This document shows, piece after piece, positions 51,947-60,847 of a stretch of DNA of 64,000 nucleotides. Location: assembly GCF_039526245.1 (NCBI RefSeq), contig NZ_BAAAIV010000012.1, positions 1 through 64,000 on the forward strand, written 5' to 3'. The notes below the pieces were generated by a model. It worked only from the letters and a program-made list of their open reading frames with translations, ran no database searches and was not told where the DNA came from. The DNA is from Arthrobacter_H rhombi. GTDB lineage: Bacteria > Actinomycetota > Actinomycetes > Actinomycetales > Micrococcaceae. The position numbers were made by a program, and so were the translations under genes. How positions within the stretch are numbered: the first letter of the stretch is position 1; every line of letters starts with the position of its first letter.

Positions 51947-54046
51947 GTGACCGAAACCACCAGCCTGACTGCAGGCGTGGAAGAAACTTCGACGGCACCA
52001 CAGAACGGACTGGCCGGGCTCAAGCTCGCCCAGCTCCAGGCATTGGCGTCGCAACTGGGGATCACCGGTGGATCACGCATGCGCAAGGGCGACCTCGTGA
52101 CCGCGATCTCGAACCACCAGCGTGGCGGCTCCGTCGCCGACCGCGAGAAGGCCCCGAAGGCCGAATCCGCCCCGAAGCAGGCAGCCGCCACCGAGCAGGC
52201 CCCTGCCGACAAGGCCACCTCCGGCAAGGATGCCGACTCCTCCGAGCGCCCCGCCCGTGGCCGTGGCCGCAGCCGCCGCGCCAGCAGCGATGGCCAGGCA
52301 CCGCAGGTCACCGAGACGGCCGAGTCCGCTCCCGCGCAGACCACCACCGCAGGCGACTCCGAGACCTCGGGCGAAACCGGTGCGAACCAGCGTCGCGGAC
52401 GTGGCTCCCGTCGCGCCTCCGACAACGGAAATGCCAACCAGCAGTCCGTCGAGTCCACCCAGGATGCCGGGCAGGATCAGGGCAACGCCGACCAGGGCGG
52501 CAACGAGGACCGTTCCGATGAGCGCAACGACCGGGGCGATCGCAACGACCGCTCGCGCAATCGCCGCTCCCGCAACCGCCGCGACAACAATGATGGCGAC
52601 ACGTCCAACGAATCGCGCGACAACAACCGCGACAGCAACCGCGACGAGAGCCAGAAGAGCCAGCAGAACGACTCGGGTCGAAACAACCAGCAGGAGAACC
52701 AGCGGGAGAACAACAACCGCCGGGACAACCAGCGGGACAACGACTCCAACGACCGCAACGGCCGCAACAACCGTCGCGAGCGCAACCGCGACCGGAACAA
52801 CCGCAACGACCGCAATGACCGGAACAACCGTCGCGGACGCAACCGGAACCAGCCCGAGGTCGACGACACCGAGGTGACCGAGGATGACGTCCTGTTGCCC
52901 GTGGCCGGCATCCTGGACGTGCTGGAGAACTACGCCTTCGTGCGCACCTCCGGCTACCTGCCCGGTCCCAACGACGTCTACGTCACGCTGAACCAGGTCA
53001 AGAAGAACAACCTGCGCAAGGGCGACGCCGTCGTCGGCGCCATCCGCGCACCGCGTGACGGCGAGAACAACAACAACAGCGGCAACCAGCGCCAGAAGTT
53101 CAACGCGCTGGTGAAGCTGACCTCGGTGAACGGCAAGCCCGTCGAGGAGAACAAGGACCGTGTCGAGTTCAACAAGCTCGTCCCGCTCTACCCCTCGCAG
53201 CGTCTGCGCCTGGAGACCGAGGCCAAGCTCGTCGGCCCGCGCGTCATCGACCTCGTGGCCCCCATCGGCAAGGGCCAGCGTGGCCTGATCGTCTCCCCGC
53301 CGAAGGCCGGCAAGACCCTGATCCTGCAGTCCATCGCGAACGCGATCACGGTCAACAACCCCGAAGTACACCTGATGATGGTCCTCGTCGACGAACGTCC
53401 CGAGGAAGTCACCGACATGCAGCGCACGGTCAAGGGCGAGGTCATCGCCTCGACCTTCGACCGCCCGGCAGATGACCACACCACGGTCGCCGAACTGGCC
53501 ATCGAGCGTGCCAAGCGCCTCGTGGAGATGGGCATGGACGTCGTGGTCCTGTTGGACTCGATGACCCGCCTGGGCCGTGCCTACAACCTCAGCGCACCCG
53601 CGTCGGGCCGCATTCTCTCCGGTGGCGTGGACTCGGCGGCGCTGTACCCGCCGAAGCGCTTCTTCGGTGCCGCCCGCAACATCGAGAACGGTGGCTCGCT
53701 GACCATTCTGGCCACCGCCCTGGTGGAGACCGGTTCCAAGATGGACGAGGTCATCTTCGAGGAGTTCAAGGGCACCGGCAACATGGAGCTGCGCCTGTCC
53801 CGCCAGCTGGCTGACAAGCGCATCTTCCCGGCCGTCGACGTCAAGGATTCCGGCACCCGCCGCGAGGAGAACCTGCTCTCTGCCGAGGAGATCAAGATCA
53901 TGTGGCGCCTGCGCCGCGTGCTCTCCGGCCTGGAGACGCAGCAGGCCCTGGAGGTCCTGACCTCCAAGATCCGCGAGACGCAATCCAACGCCGAATTCCT
54001 CATGCTGGTGTCCAAGACGACCCTCGGGTCCAAGTCCGACTCCTAG
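51947..54046 (+). CDS. rho: Transcription termination factor Rho with long disordered insert
   Basis: 699-aa RNA helicase. Rho N-terminal helical domain about 25-62 (LAGLKLAQLQALASQLGI, MRKGDLVTAI); about 63-312 is a low-complexity Arg/Asn/Asp/Gln-rich insert; about 315-400 is the RNA-binding cold-shock-like domain (GILDVLENYAFVRTSGYLPGPNDVYVT); ATPase core beyond, with Walker A SPPKAGKT, LLDSMTRLGRAYN and the Q/R loops. Insert of about 250 residues against 419 in E. coli Rho total. GTG 51947 after GGGGGAAGG. Followed by a strong intrinsic terminator. Confidence 0.96.
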   Translation: MTETTSLTAGVEETSTAPQNGLAGLKLAQLQALASQLGITGGSRMRKGDLVTAISNHQRGGSVADREKAPKAESAPKQAAATEQAPADKATSGKDADSSERPARGRGRSRRASSDGQAPQVTETAESAPAQTTTAGDSETSGETGANQRRGRGSRRASDNGNANQQSVESTQDAGQDQGNADQGGNEDRSDERNDRGDRNDRSRNRRSRNRRDNNDGDTSNESRDNNRDSNRDESQKSQQNDSGRNNQQENQRENNNRRDNQRDNDSNDRNGRNNRRERNRDRNNRNDRNDRNNRRGRNRNQPEVDDTEVTEDDVLLPVAGILDVLENYAFVRTSGYLPGPNDVYVTLNQVKKNNLRKGDAVVGAIRAPRDGENNNNSGNQRQKFNALVKLTSVNGKPVEENKDRVEFNKLVPLYPSQRLRLETEAKLVGPRVIDLVAPIGKGQRGLIVSPPKAGKTLILQSIANAITVNNPEVHLMMVLVDERPEEVTDMQRTVKGEVIASTFDRPADDHTTVAELAIERAKRLVEMGMDVVVLLDSMTRLGRAYNLSAPASGRILSGGVDSAALYPPKRFFGAARNIENGGSLTILATALVETGSKMDEVIFEEFKGTGNMELRLSRQLADKRIFPAVDVKDSGTRREENLLSAEEIKIMWRLRRVLSGLETQQALEVLTSKIRETQSNAEFLMLVSKTTLGSKSDS

Positions 54047-54055
54047 CTGCCTGAC

Positions 54056-54102
54056 ACGCCCGGAACCGGTCCCGCCATCATGTGCGGGGCCGGACCGGGC
54101 GT
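54056..54102 (+). terminator. Terminator after rho
   Basis: ACGCCCGG, CCGG and CCCGC on the left arm pair with GCGGG, CCGG and CCGGGCGT on the right around an eight-base loop, ten bases after the stop, followed by TGTGCGTT. Confidence 0.8.
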
Positions 54103-54137
54103 TGTGCGTTAAGCCGCCAACGCGGCACAAACCTCCC

Positions 54138-54143
54138 TAGACT
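54138..54143 (+). promoter_or_regulatory. prfA promoter -10 (TAGACT)
   Basis: TAGACTGG after the rho terminator, about 50 bp before the prfA ATG. Shows prfA has its own promoter. Confidence 0.5.
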
Positions 54144-54193
54144 GGGGCACAACGTGGCCAAGCGGCCGCGGTGATGCCGAGAAAGAAGAGCCA

Positions 54194-55279
54194 ATGTTCG
54201 AGTCCGTCCAGGGCCTGCTCGACGAGCACGCCGACCTGCAGCGCCAACTCAGCGATCCCGCCGTCTACCAGGACCAGTCGCTGGCCCGCAAGCTCGGGCG
54301 GCGCAGCGCGCAGCTCAATGGCATCGTCGAGGCACACAAGCGCTATACCCAGCTCGTGGACGACCTCGAGGCAGCCCGCTCCATGGCCGACGAGGACCCG
54401 GAATTCGCCGAGGAAGCTGCCCGTCTGCAAGAAGACCTGCCCGTGGTGGAGGAGAAGCTGCGCCGGCTGCTGATCCCGCGTGACCCCAACGACGCACGTG
54501 ATGTCATCCTCGAGGTCAAGGGCGGGGAGGGCGGCGACGAGGCGGCCCTGTTCGCTGCGGACCTGTTGCGCATGTACACCCGCTATGCTGAGCACATGGG
54601 CTGGAAGACCGAACTCATCTCCTTCAATGAGTCGGATCTTGGCGGCTACAAGGACGCCCAGATGGCCATCAAGGGCAAGTCGAACGACCCCGCCGAGGGT
54701 GTCTACGCGCACCTGAAGTTCGAGGGCGGTGTCCACCGTGTGCAGCGCGTGCCGGTCACCGAGTCGCAGGGGCGCATCCACACCTCCGCCGCCGGTGTCC
54801 TGGTGCTGCCCGAGGTCGACGAGCCCGAGGAAGTGGAGATCCACGCCAACGACCTGAAGGTCGACGTCTACCGCTCCTCCGGTCCGGGCGGCCAGTCGGT
54901 GAACACCACCGACTCCGCGGTGCGCCTCACCCACCTGCCCACCGGCATCGTGGTGGCCATGCAGAACGAGAAGTCACAGATCCAGAACCGCGAGGCCGCG
55001 ATGCGCGTGCTGCGCTCCCGCCTGCTGGCCCACCAGCAGGAGATCATCGACGCCGAGAATTCCGACATCCGCAAGTCCCAGGTGCGCACCATGGACCGCT
55101 CCGAGCGCATCCGCACCTACAACTACCCGGAGAACCGGATCGCGGACCACCGCACCGGGTACAAGGCCTACAACCTGGACCACGTGATGAACGGTGAACT
55201 GGGCCCGGTGATCACCTCCTGCATCGAGATGGACGAACAGGACCGGCTCGATGCCATCGGCGACGACCAGAAGAAGTAG
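54194..55279 (+). CDS. prfA: Peptide chain release factor 1
   Basis: 361-aa RF1, reading UAA and UAG. The GGQ motif is in SSGPGGQSVNTTDSAVRL (about 229-246) and the stop-codon tripeptide PVT in VQRVPVTESQGR (about 186-197; RF2 would have SPF). ATG 54194 with AAAGAAG upstream. prmC, which methylates the GGQ glutamine, begins one base after the stop. Confidence 0.97.
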   Translation: MFESVQGLLDEHADLQRQLSDPAVYQDQSLARKLGRRSAQLNGIVEAHKRYTQLVDDLEAARSMADEDPEFAEEAARLQEDLPVVEEKLRRLLIPRDPNDARDVILEVKGGEGGDEAALFAADLLRMYTRYAEHMGWKTELISFNESDLGGYKDAQMAIKGKSNDPAEGVYAHLKFEGGVHRVQRVPVTESQGRIHTSAAGVLVLPEVDEPEEVEIHANDLKVDVYRSSGPGGQSVNTTDSAVRLTHLPTGIVVAMQNEKSQIQNREAAMRVLRSRLLAHQQEIIDAENSDIRKSQVRTMDRSERIRTYNYPENRIADHRTGYKAYNLDHVMNGELGPVITSCIEMDEQDRLDAIGDDQKK

Positions 55280-55280
55280 G

Positions 55281-56135
55281 GTGTCGGTGGATCTCGAGGA
55301 GGCACTGCGCCGGGCCACGGCACAACTGCACGACGCCGGTGTCCCCTCCCCGCGTGCCGATGCAGAGTTGCTGGCCGCGCATCTGCTCGACGTCTCCCGG
55401 GGACGGGTGGGCGCACTGGCCCTCGCCGGTACCCCAGCCCCCGTCGGCTACGCCGAACTGGTGGACCGGCGGGCGACGCGCATCCCTCTCCAGCACCTGA
55501 CGGGGGTCGCGTACTTCCGCCATCTCGAGCTATCCGTCGGGCCCGGGGTGTTCATCCCCCGTCCGGAAACCGAGCTGCTGGCCCAACTGGCGATCGACCG
55601 GGCCCGTCAGGTCCTGGCCGAACGCGGTGCCGTGCGCGTCGTGGATCTGGGTACCGGTTCCGGCGCCGTCGCCGCGTCGGTCGCCAGCGAAGTCCCCGGG
55701 GCCGAAGTGCACGCCGTCGAGCTCAGTGAAGATGCCTATCCGTATGCCGCGGTGAACACGGCACCCCATGGGGTCCAGCTCGTGGCCGGTGACCTGCGCA
55801 CTGCGCTCGAGGGGCAGGAGGGGCGCTTTGACATTGTCGTATCCAACCCTCCCTACATCCCTCCGGGCGCCATTCCGCGCGACCCCGAGGTCCGTGACCA
55901 CGACCCGGAACTGGCGCTGTACGGTGGCGGCCCTGACGGGCTGGAGCTGCCGCGCGCGGTGATCACCACCGCCGAGCGGCTCCTGGTCCCCGGTGGCTAT
56001 CTGGCGCTCGAACATGCAGACCTCCAGGGTCCCGCCATGCTGGGTCTCTTCGGCGCCAGCTCCCGCTGGGTCGACATCAACGGTCACCGCGACTTGAACG
56101 ACGCCGACCGCGTCACCTCCGGGTACCTCGCCTGA
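55281..56135 (+). CDS. prmC: Release factor glutamine methyltransferase PrmC (HemK)
   Basis: 284-aa SAM-dependent enzyme that methylates the GGQ glutamine of RF1/RF2. Motif I VVDLGTGSGAVAASVA (about 117-132) and catalytic NPPY in DIVVSNPPYIPPG (about 186-198). GTG 55281 one base after prfA stop is chosen; GTG 55287 is possible. Standard partnership with prfA. Confidence 0.95.
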   Translation: MSVDLEEALRRATAQLHDAGVPSPRADAELLAAHLLDVSRGRVGALALAGTPAPVGYAELVDRRATRIPLQHLTGVAYFRHLELSVGPGVFIPRPETELLAQLAIDRARQVLAERGAVRVVDLGTGSGAVAASVASEVPGAEVHAVELSEDAYPYAAVNTAPHGVQLVAGDLRTALEGQEGRFDIVVSNPPYIPPGAIPRDPEVRDHDPELALYGGGPDGLELPRAVITTAERLLVPGGYLALEHADLQGPAMLGLFGASSRWVDINGHRDLNDADRVTSGYLA

Positions 56136-56173
56136 GGGCGGAACCCACAGCACGACATGGAAGAATGGATCCC

Positions 56174-56956
56174 GTGACCGAACGCTTTGACTGCAGCACA
56201 GAACCTGCCCGATCCGAGGGGCTGGCCGCCGCCCAGGAGGCCATCGCCTCCAAGCAGTGCATCGTCCTGCCCACGGACACCGTGTACGGGATCGGGGCCG
56301 ACGCCTTCTCCCCGCAGGCCGTCGCCACGCTGCTGGCGGCCAAGGGCCGCGGGCGCACCATGCCACCGCCCGTGCTCATCCCGCGGGTGGGCACGCTGGA
56401 CGGACTGGCGACGGACATCCCCGAGGACGCTCGTCTACTGGCCAACTTCTTCTGGCCCGGCCCGCTGACCTTGATCCTGCGTAGCCAACCGAGCCTGACC
56501 TGGGACCTGGGGGAGACCCGGGGCACCGTTGCCTTGCGCATCCCCGATGACGACCTGGCCCGCGACCTCCTGGACGCCACCGGGCCGCTGGCCGTGTCCA
56601 GCGCCAACCGTTCGGGCCAGCCTGCAGCAACCACCGCTGCCGAGGCCGAGGCGATGCTGGCCGAGTCGGTTGCCGTCTACCTGGACGGGGGGCCCCGCCC
56701 AGCGGTGGACCCCGACGAGGTGGATGCCCCGGACGACGCCGTCGTGCCCGGTCTGGCATCCACGATCGTGGACTGCACCGGCGACGTCCTGCGCGTCGTC
56801 CGCCAGGGCGCGCTGCCCCTGGAGGAACTACGCCGACACGTCCCCTCGCTGCTCGGCTTCGGCGAGGAGGGGCCCGACGCGACCAACGTTCAAGCAGAAC
56901 CGGAAGGTTCTGGTGTAGAACTGAAGGACGACGCGGAGCACGATCCGGCCGGCTGA
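56174..56956 (+). CDS. tsaC: L-threonylcarbamoyladenylate synthase (YrdC/Sua5 type)
   Basis: 260-aa enzyme making threonylcarbamoyl-AMP for the t6A37 modification of ANN-decoding tRNAs. YrdC domain about 15-205: PTDTVYGIGADAFSPQAV, AAKGRGRTMPPPVLI, WPGPLTLIL, TVALRIPDDDLA, SSANRSGQPAATTAAE, VPGLASTIVDCTG. The last 50 residues are acidic and variable; the full Sua5 domain is absent. GTG 56174, seven bases after AAGAAT, is chosen over ATG 56165. Confidence 0.92.
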   Translation: MTERFDCSTEPARSEGLAAAQEAIASKQCIVLPTDTVYGIGADAFSPQAVATLLAAKGRGRTMPPPVLIPRVGTLDGLATDIPEDARLLANFFWPGPLTLILRSQPSLTWDLGETRGTVALRIPDDDLARDLLDATGPLAVSSANRSGQPAATTAAEAEAMLAESVAVYLDGGPRPAVDPDEVDAPDDAVVPGLASTIVDCTGDVLRVVRQGALPLEELRRHVPSLLGFGEEGPDATNVQAEPEGSGVELKDDAEHDPAG

Positions 56957-57079
56957 TCGTCTGATCGGCTGACCCGCCCCGCAAGTACCACCCACGATGT
57001 CCGGACGCCGCAGCGTACGGCGACCCGGCCGGGAATCCGGCCCCTTCACGAGGAGCACAGACCTGAGCGTCGCCCATCC

Positions 57080-58897
57080 ATGAGCAGCAGGCAAAGCCCC
57101 GACGTCCCCAAAACCGCCAGCAGCGACCGCATCCTCTGGCTCGGCTCCCAATTCCTTCTCGATGCCGTGGCCTGGATCATCGCCATCGTCGTGGCAGTGA
57201 TCCTGCGCTACGAGATGACCTTCGATCCCGGCAAGATCGACGGCATCGCGATCGTCTGCGCCGTGGCCATCGTCAGCCAATTCATCGTCGGCACCACCCT
57301 CTCGCTCTATCGCGGCCGGTACAGCTTCGGGTCCTTCCACGAGGCCAAGCTGCTGGTCATCGTCACCGTCGCCGTCTCGGTGATCCTCACCGCGGTCCTG
57401 CTTTTCGCCGGTATTCCGATGCAGATCGCCCGCGGCACCGGGCTCATCGCGTTCCCCTTCGCCTGCATCTTCATGGCAGCCATCCGCTATGCCAAGCGCA
57501 TGCACGTCGAGTCCAAGACCAAGCCCGGGGACCACGCCGAACGCACCCTGATCTACGGTGCCGGATTCGTCGGCAAATCCATCGTCACGCGGATGAGCAA
57601 TGACCGGCTCTCCCCGTGGCAGCCCGTCGGCCTGATCGACGACGATCCCAGCAAGAAACACCTGCGGATCTCCTCCGTACCGGTGTTGGGCCGCCGCGAG
57701 GACCTCGCCGACGTCGTCAAGCGCACGCGAGCCACCGTGGTCCTGCTGGCGATGGCCAATATCGATGCCGTCACCATCCGCGAGATCAGCGACCTGGGCC
57801 ACTCCTTGGGGCTGAAGGTCCTCGTGGTCCCACCGCTGCGCGACATGCTGACCGGCGGACACGAGTTCTCCTTCCGTGAGGTGGCCATCGAGGACCTCAT
57901 TGGACGCCACCCCGTGGACATCCACGTTGACGAGATCGCCGGCTACGTCACGGGCAAACGGGTGCTGGTCACCGGGGCAGGCGGCTCCATCGGCTCCGAG
58001 CTGTGCCGTCAGATCAACGTCTACAAGCCGGCCGAGCTCATCCTGCTCGACCGCGACGAAACCGGGCTGCAGACCACCCAGATCTCCCTGACGGGCCGTG
58101 GGTTGCTCGACGGACAAGACACCGTACTGGCCGATATCCGCGACGCCGAGACCCTGACCGGGATCTTCTTGGACCGTCGGCCCGAGGTCGTCTTCCACAC
58201 GGCGGCGCTCAAGCATGTTTCCCTGCTGGAGCAGTATCCCGACGAGGCCTGGAAGACCAACGTGATCGGCAGCCTCAACGTTCTCAATGCCGCCCGGGCG
58301 GCCGACGTGGGCACCTACGTGAACATCTCCACCGACAAGGCAGCGAATCCGACCACTGCCCTGGGCCACTCCAAACGCGTTGCCGAGAAGCTCACCGCGT
58401 GGATGGGTGAGCAGACCGGACGCAAGTACGTCTCGGTGCGCTTCGGCAACGTCCTCGGCAGCCGTGGGTCGGTCCTGCCGCTGTTCACCGAGCAGATCCT
58501 CAAGGGCGGGCCGGTCACGGTCACCGATGCCGAGGCGACTCGGTTCTTCATGACCATTCCGGAAGCCTGCCAGCTGGTGATCCAGGCCGGAGCCATTGGC
58601 CGAGGCGGCGAGGTCATGATCCTGGACATGGGTAATCCGGTGCGCATCATGGATGTGGCCGAGCACATGATCCAGCTCAGCGGCAAGGACGTGGAAATCG
58701 AGATCACCGGACTGCGTCCGGGGGAGAAGCTGCACGAAGACCTGATCGGTGAGGGCGAAGGCGACGAGCGGCCGCTGCACCCGAAGATCTCCCACGCCCA
58801 CATCGACATGCTCGACCCGGCGGACATGGACCTCGGTGAGTGGAAGGAACGCCAGGGCCACCTGGGCAAGCCGGACGCAGGGGAAGCAGTGTCATGA
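57080..58897 (+). CDS. Membrane nucleotide-sugar 4,6-dehydratase/epimerase (PglF/WbpM/CapD family)
   Basis: 605-aa protein. Four membrane helices about 18-150, a first Rossmann domain (YGAGFVGKSIV, about 158-168), and a C-terminal SDR domain from about 290 (VLVTGAGGSIGSELCRQI, NISTDKAANPTTALGHSKRVAEKL, VRFGNVLGSRGSVLPLF, RPGEKLHEDLIGEGE). Large enzymes of this family make 4-keto-6-deoxy sugars from UDP-GlcNAc for glycans. The usual catalytic Tyr of SDRs (Met in WbpM/PglF) is Leu here. ATG 57080 has a poor ribosome site. Overlaps the WecA-like gene, suggesting one glycan pathway. Confidence 0.85.
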   Translation: MSSRQSPDVPKTASSDRILWLGSQFLLDAVAWIIAIVVAVILRYEMTFDPGKIDGIAIVCAVAIVSQFIVGTTLSLYRGRYSFGSFHEAKLLVIVTVAVSVILTAVLLFAGIPMQIARGTGLIAFPFACIFMAAIRYAKRMHVESKTKPGDHAERTLIYGAGFVGKSIVTRMSNDRLSPWQPVGLIDDDPSKKHLRISSVPVLGRREDLADVVKRTRATVVLLAMANIDAVTIREISDLGHSLGLKVLVVPPLRDMLTGGHEFSFREVAIEDLIGRHPVDIHVDEIAGYVTGKRVLVTGAGGSIGSELCRQINVYKPAELILLDRDETGLQTTQISLTGRGLLDGQDTVLADIRDAETLTGIFLDRRPEVVFHTAALKHVSLLEQYPDEAWKTNVIGSLNVLNAARAADVGTYVNISTDKAANPTTALGHSKRVAEKLTAWMGEQTGRKYVSVRFGNVLGSRGSVLPLFTEQILKGGPVTVTDAEATRFFMTIPEACQLVIQAGAIGRGGEVMILDMGNPVRIMDVAEHMIQLSGKDVEIEITGLRPGEKLHEDLIGEGEGDERPLHPKISHAHIDMLDPADMDLGEWKERQGHLGKPDAGEAVS

Positions 58898-59907
58898 CCG
58901 GCGTCGAGACCATCGCCGTCGTCGCCTCTTTTGCGGCCGGCGTGCTGCTGCCCTTCGCCCTCATCCCGGTGCTGAAGCGACTGGGGGTCATCGATGTCCC
59001 CAACGACCGTTCCTCCCACACCATCACTGCGGTGCGTGGGGTCGGGCTGACCATTGCGGTCGCCGTGCTGCTGGGCTTCGCGATCGTCTGGTTCGTCGGT
59101 CCCTACGCCGCTGGCCCGCTGCTTCCCGTGGTGGCCGGTGTGGCGCTGGCGGCTGCAACGCTGGGGTGGATCGAGGACTACCGCGGCGTCTCGGTGGGGT
59201 GGCGTTTTGGGGTGCAACTGGTCATCGGTGCCGTCGGCACCGCGGCCATGGTCGCGGTCACCGACAGTTCGCTGTGGTGGATCCTCGTGGGAGCCTTGGC
59301 GGTCACCGCCTACATCAACGTCACCAATTTCATGGACGGGATCAACGGGATCAGTGGCCTCCACGGGCTGACCGTCGGCCTGTTCTTCGCCGGCGCCGGC
59401 ATCATGGGCAACCAGCCGTGGCTGGTCGCACCGTCCTTGGTCGTTGCCGCAGCGTTCGCCGCCTTCCTGCCCTGGAACCTCGGACGGGGACATGTCTTCC
59501 TGGGCGACGTGGGCAGCTACCTGCTCGGGGCAACGTTGGCCGCGCTGGGCGCCGCCGCGTTCCTCAACGGCATGGAAGCCGGTTATCTGCTCGGGCCGGT
59601 GGTCATCTACCTGGCCGATACCGGCTACACATTGCTGGTGAGGATCCGCGCGGGGGAGCGGTGGTATGCAGCACACCGCCAACATGTCTACCAGCGTCTG
59701 ACCGACGTAGGCCTCAGCCACGTCGGTTCCGCACTGGTGGTTACCGTGGCCACGGCATTCTGCGCCGGCGGCGCCATGCTCAGCGTCCAGTCGCCTGGTG
59801 TGGGAAAGGGCGTATGGGGAGTGTTCATGGCTGCCGTGATCATCGCCTACCTCTCCAGCCCGGTATGGATCGCCCGTCTATCCGGCCAACGCCCGGCCGT
59901 CAGGTGA
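58894..59907 (+). CDS. Glycosyltransferase family 4 (WecA/MraY-like) polyprenyl-phosphate sugar transferase
   Basis: 337-aa integral membrane enzyme with ten or so helices that moves a sugar-1-phosphate from a UDP sugar to a polyprenyl phosphate, starting a surface glycan. Motifs: IDVPNDRSSHTITAVRGVG (about 30-48), NFMDGINGI (about 147-155), GHVFLGDVGSYLLG (about 201-214) and HRQHVYQRL (about 262-270). ATG 58894 overlaps the dehydratase stop. In mycobacteria WecA (Rfe) occupies this same place before atpI. Confidence 0.92.
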   Translation: MTGVETIAVVASFAAGVLLPFALIPVLKRLGVIDVPNDRSSHTITAVRGVGLTIAVAVLLGFAIVWFVGPYAAGPLLPVVAGVALAAATLGWIEDYRGVSVGWRFGVQLVIGAVGTAAMVAVTDSSLWWILVGALAVTAYINVTNFMDGINGISGLHGLTVGLFFAGAGIMGNQPWLVAPSLVVAAAFAAFLPWNLGRGHVFLGDVGSYLLGATLAALGAAAFLNGMEAGYLLGPVVIYLADTGYTLLVRIRAGERWYAAHRQHVYQRLTDVGLSHVGSALVVTVATAFCAGGAMLSVQSPGVGKGVWGVFMAAVIIAYLSSPVWIARLSGQRPAVR

Positions 59908-59939
59908 CGGCGGGGGGAAGGTAACATTTCTATCTCGTG

Positions 59940-59945
59940 TAGAAT
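59940..59945 (+). promoter_or_regulatory. Probable -10 of the ATP synthase operon (TAGAAT)
   Basis: TAGAAT about 95 bp before the atpI start, in an A+T-richer patch. GTTCC/GGGAAC at the start of the leader can form a small stem. No clear -35. Confidence 0.5.
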
Positions 59946-60038
59946 TGTTCCGGGTTCCCCACGGGAACGCCAACAATCCTGATCCCTCGTCGTGGTGCCC
60001 TGCGCCCGGGCGAGGGACCGACAACGAGGTGGACGTAC

Positions 60039-60521
60039 ATGCCGGAGGCGGCGCATCCCCACGGCGCACATGCCGTGAGGGAGTCGGGGGAGACCCCGTC
60101 TCCCTGGCTGTCGATCCTGCGCAAATGCGTTGCCGTCACCGGCGTCGCCACCGTGCTGGTGGCACTTGTCGCCTGGTTGGCTGCGGGACCGGCAGCAGCC
60201 GGTAGCTCGTTGGCAGCCGGCATCGTCGTCATCGTCTTCTTCGGCATCAGCCTGGGCATTGGACATCTGGTCGGTCGACGGAATCCCTCCGCGGCCTTCG
60301 GTGCGTTCATGATCGGGTATGTCGTGAAGGTAGTCGTGCTTGGCGTGCTGGCCTTTAGTTTCGGCGCACCGGCATGGCTCGATGGAACCTGGCTACTGGT
60401 CGGGGTCATCTCGACGGTGGTCATCTGGCAGATCGTGGAGTTGCATGCCTTCTCCCGACTTCGCCTTCAGCTTTACAACGACCCCATCACTCCCACCCCC
60501 ACGAGCGAAGGGAAAAACTGA
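60039..60521 (+). CDS. AtpI-like ATP synthase accessory membrane protein
   Basis: 160-aa protein with four hydrophobic segments between about 30 and 135; hydrophilic ends. Position before atpB and the overall plan fit ATP synthase protein I, which helps c-ring assembly. Sequence is weakly conserved in this family. ATG 60039 with GAGGTGG upstream; the stop overlaps the next start as TGATG. Confidence 0.72.
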   Translation: MPEAAHPHGAHAVRESGETPSPWLSILRKCVAVTGVATVLVALVAWLAAGPAAAGSSLAAGIVVIVFFGISLGIGHLVGRRNPSAAFGAFMIGYVVKVVVLGVLAFSFGAPAWLDGTWLLVGVISTVVIWQIVELHAFSRLRLQLYNDPITPTPTSEGKN

Positions 60522-60763
60522 TGGCCCAGTCTGGCAACAGTGGTTCCCCGAAGTCGGAGATCTCACGTTTTCGTGAAAACTTCAACTACATCGTTGGCGG
60601 GATCATCGCGTGGGGTTTGATAGGGTGGTTGTTGGACTTCCTGTTGCATCAAAGCTGGATCTGGATGATCGGCGCCCTTCTCGGGGCCGTTGCCGGATAT
60701 TATCTGGCCTTCCTCCATCGAAGAGAACGCGCCTCCCAGCGGGTTCGCGATGCGGACGAGTAA
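60521..60763 (+). CDS. AtpZ/AtpI-family small membrane protein
   Basis: 80-aa protein with two helices, NYIVGGIIAWGLIGWLLDFLL and WIWMIGALLGAVAGYYLAFL (about 25-68), flanked by charged ends; the hairpin with GG...D...G is typical of AtpZ. A second accessory gene of the operon. ATG 60521 overlaps the previous stop. Confidence 0.8.
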   Translation: MAQSGNSGSPKSEISRFRENFNYIVGGIIAWGLIGWLLDFLLHQSWIWMIGALLGAVAGYYLAFLHRRERASQRVRDADE

Positions 60764-60847
60764 CAGCCAACAACTTCATCCGGTAGGGGTCTTGAACGGC
60801 CTCCCACCGAAACTGCCCAAAGACGGACACTGCAGAGAGGAACCGCG

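Noticed and set aside
52500..52860. Possible tandem DNA repeat or CRISPR-like array in rho
   Set aside because: Low-complexity coding for Arg/Asn/Asp; units vary in length and sequence and lie inside the rho reading frame.
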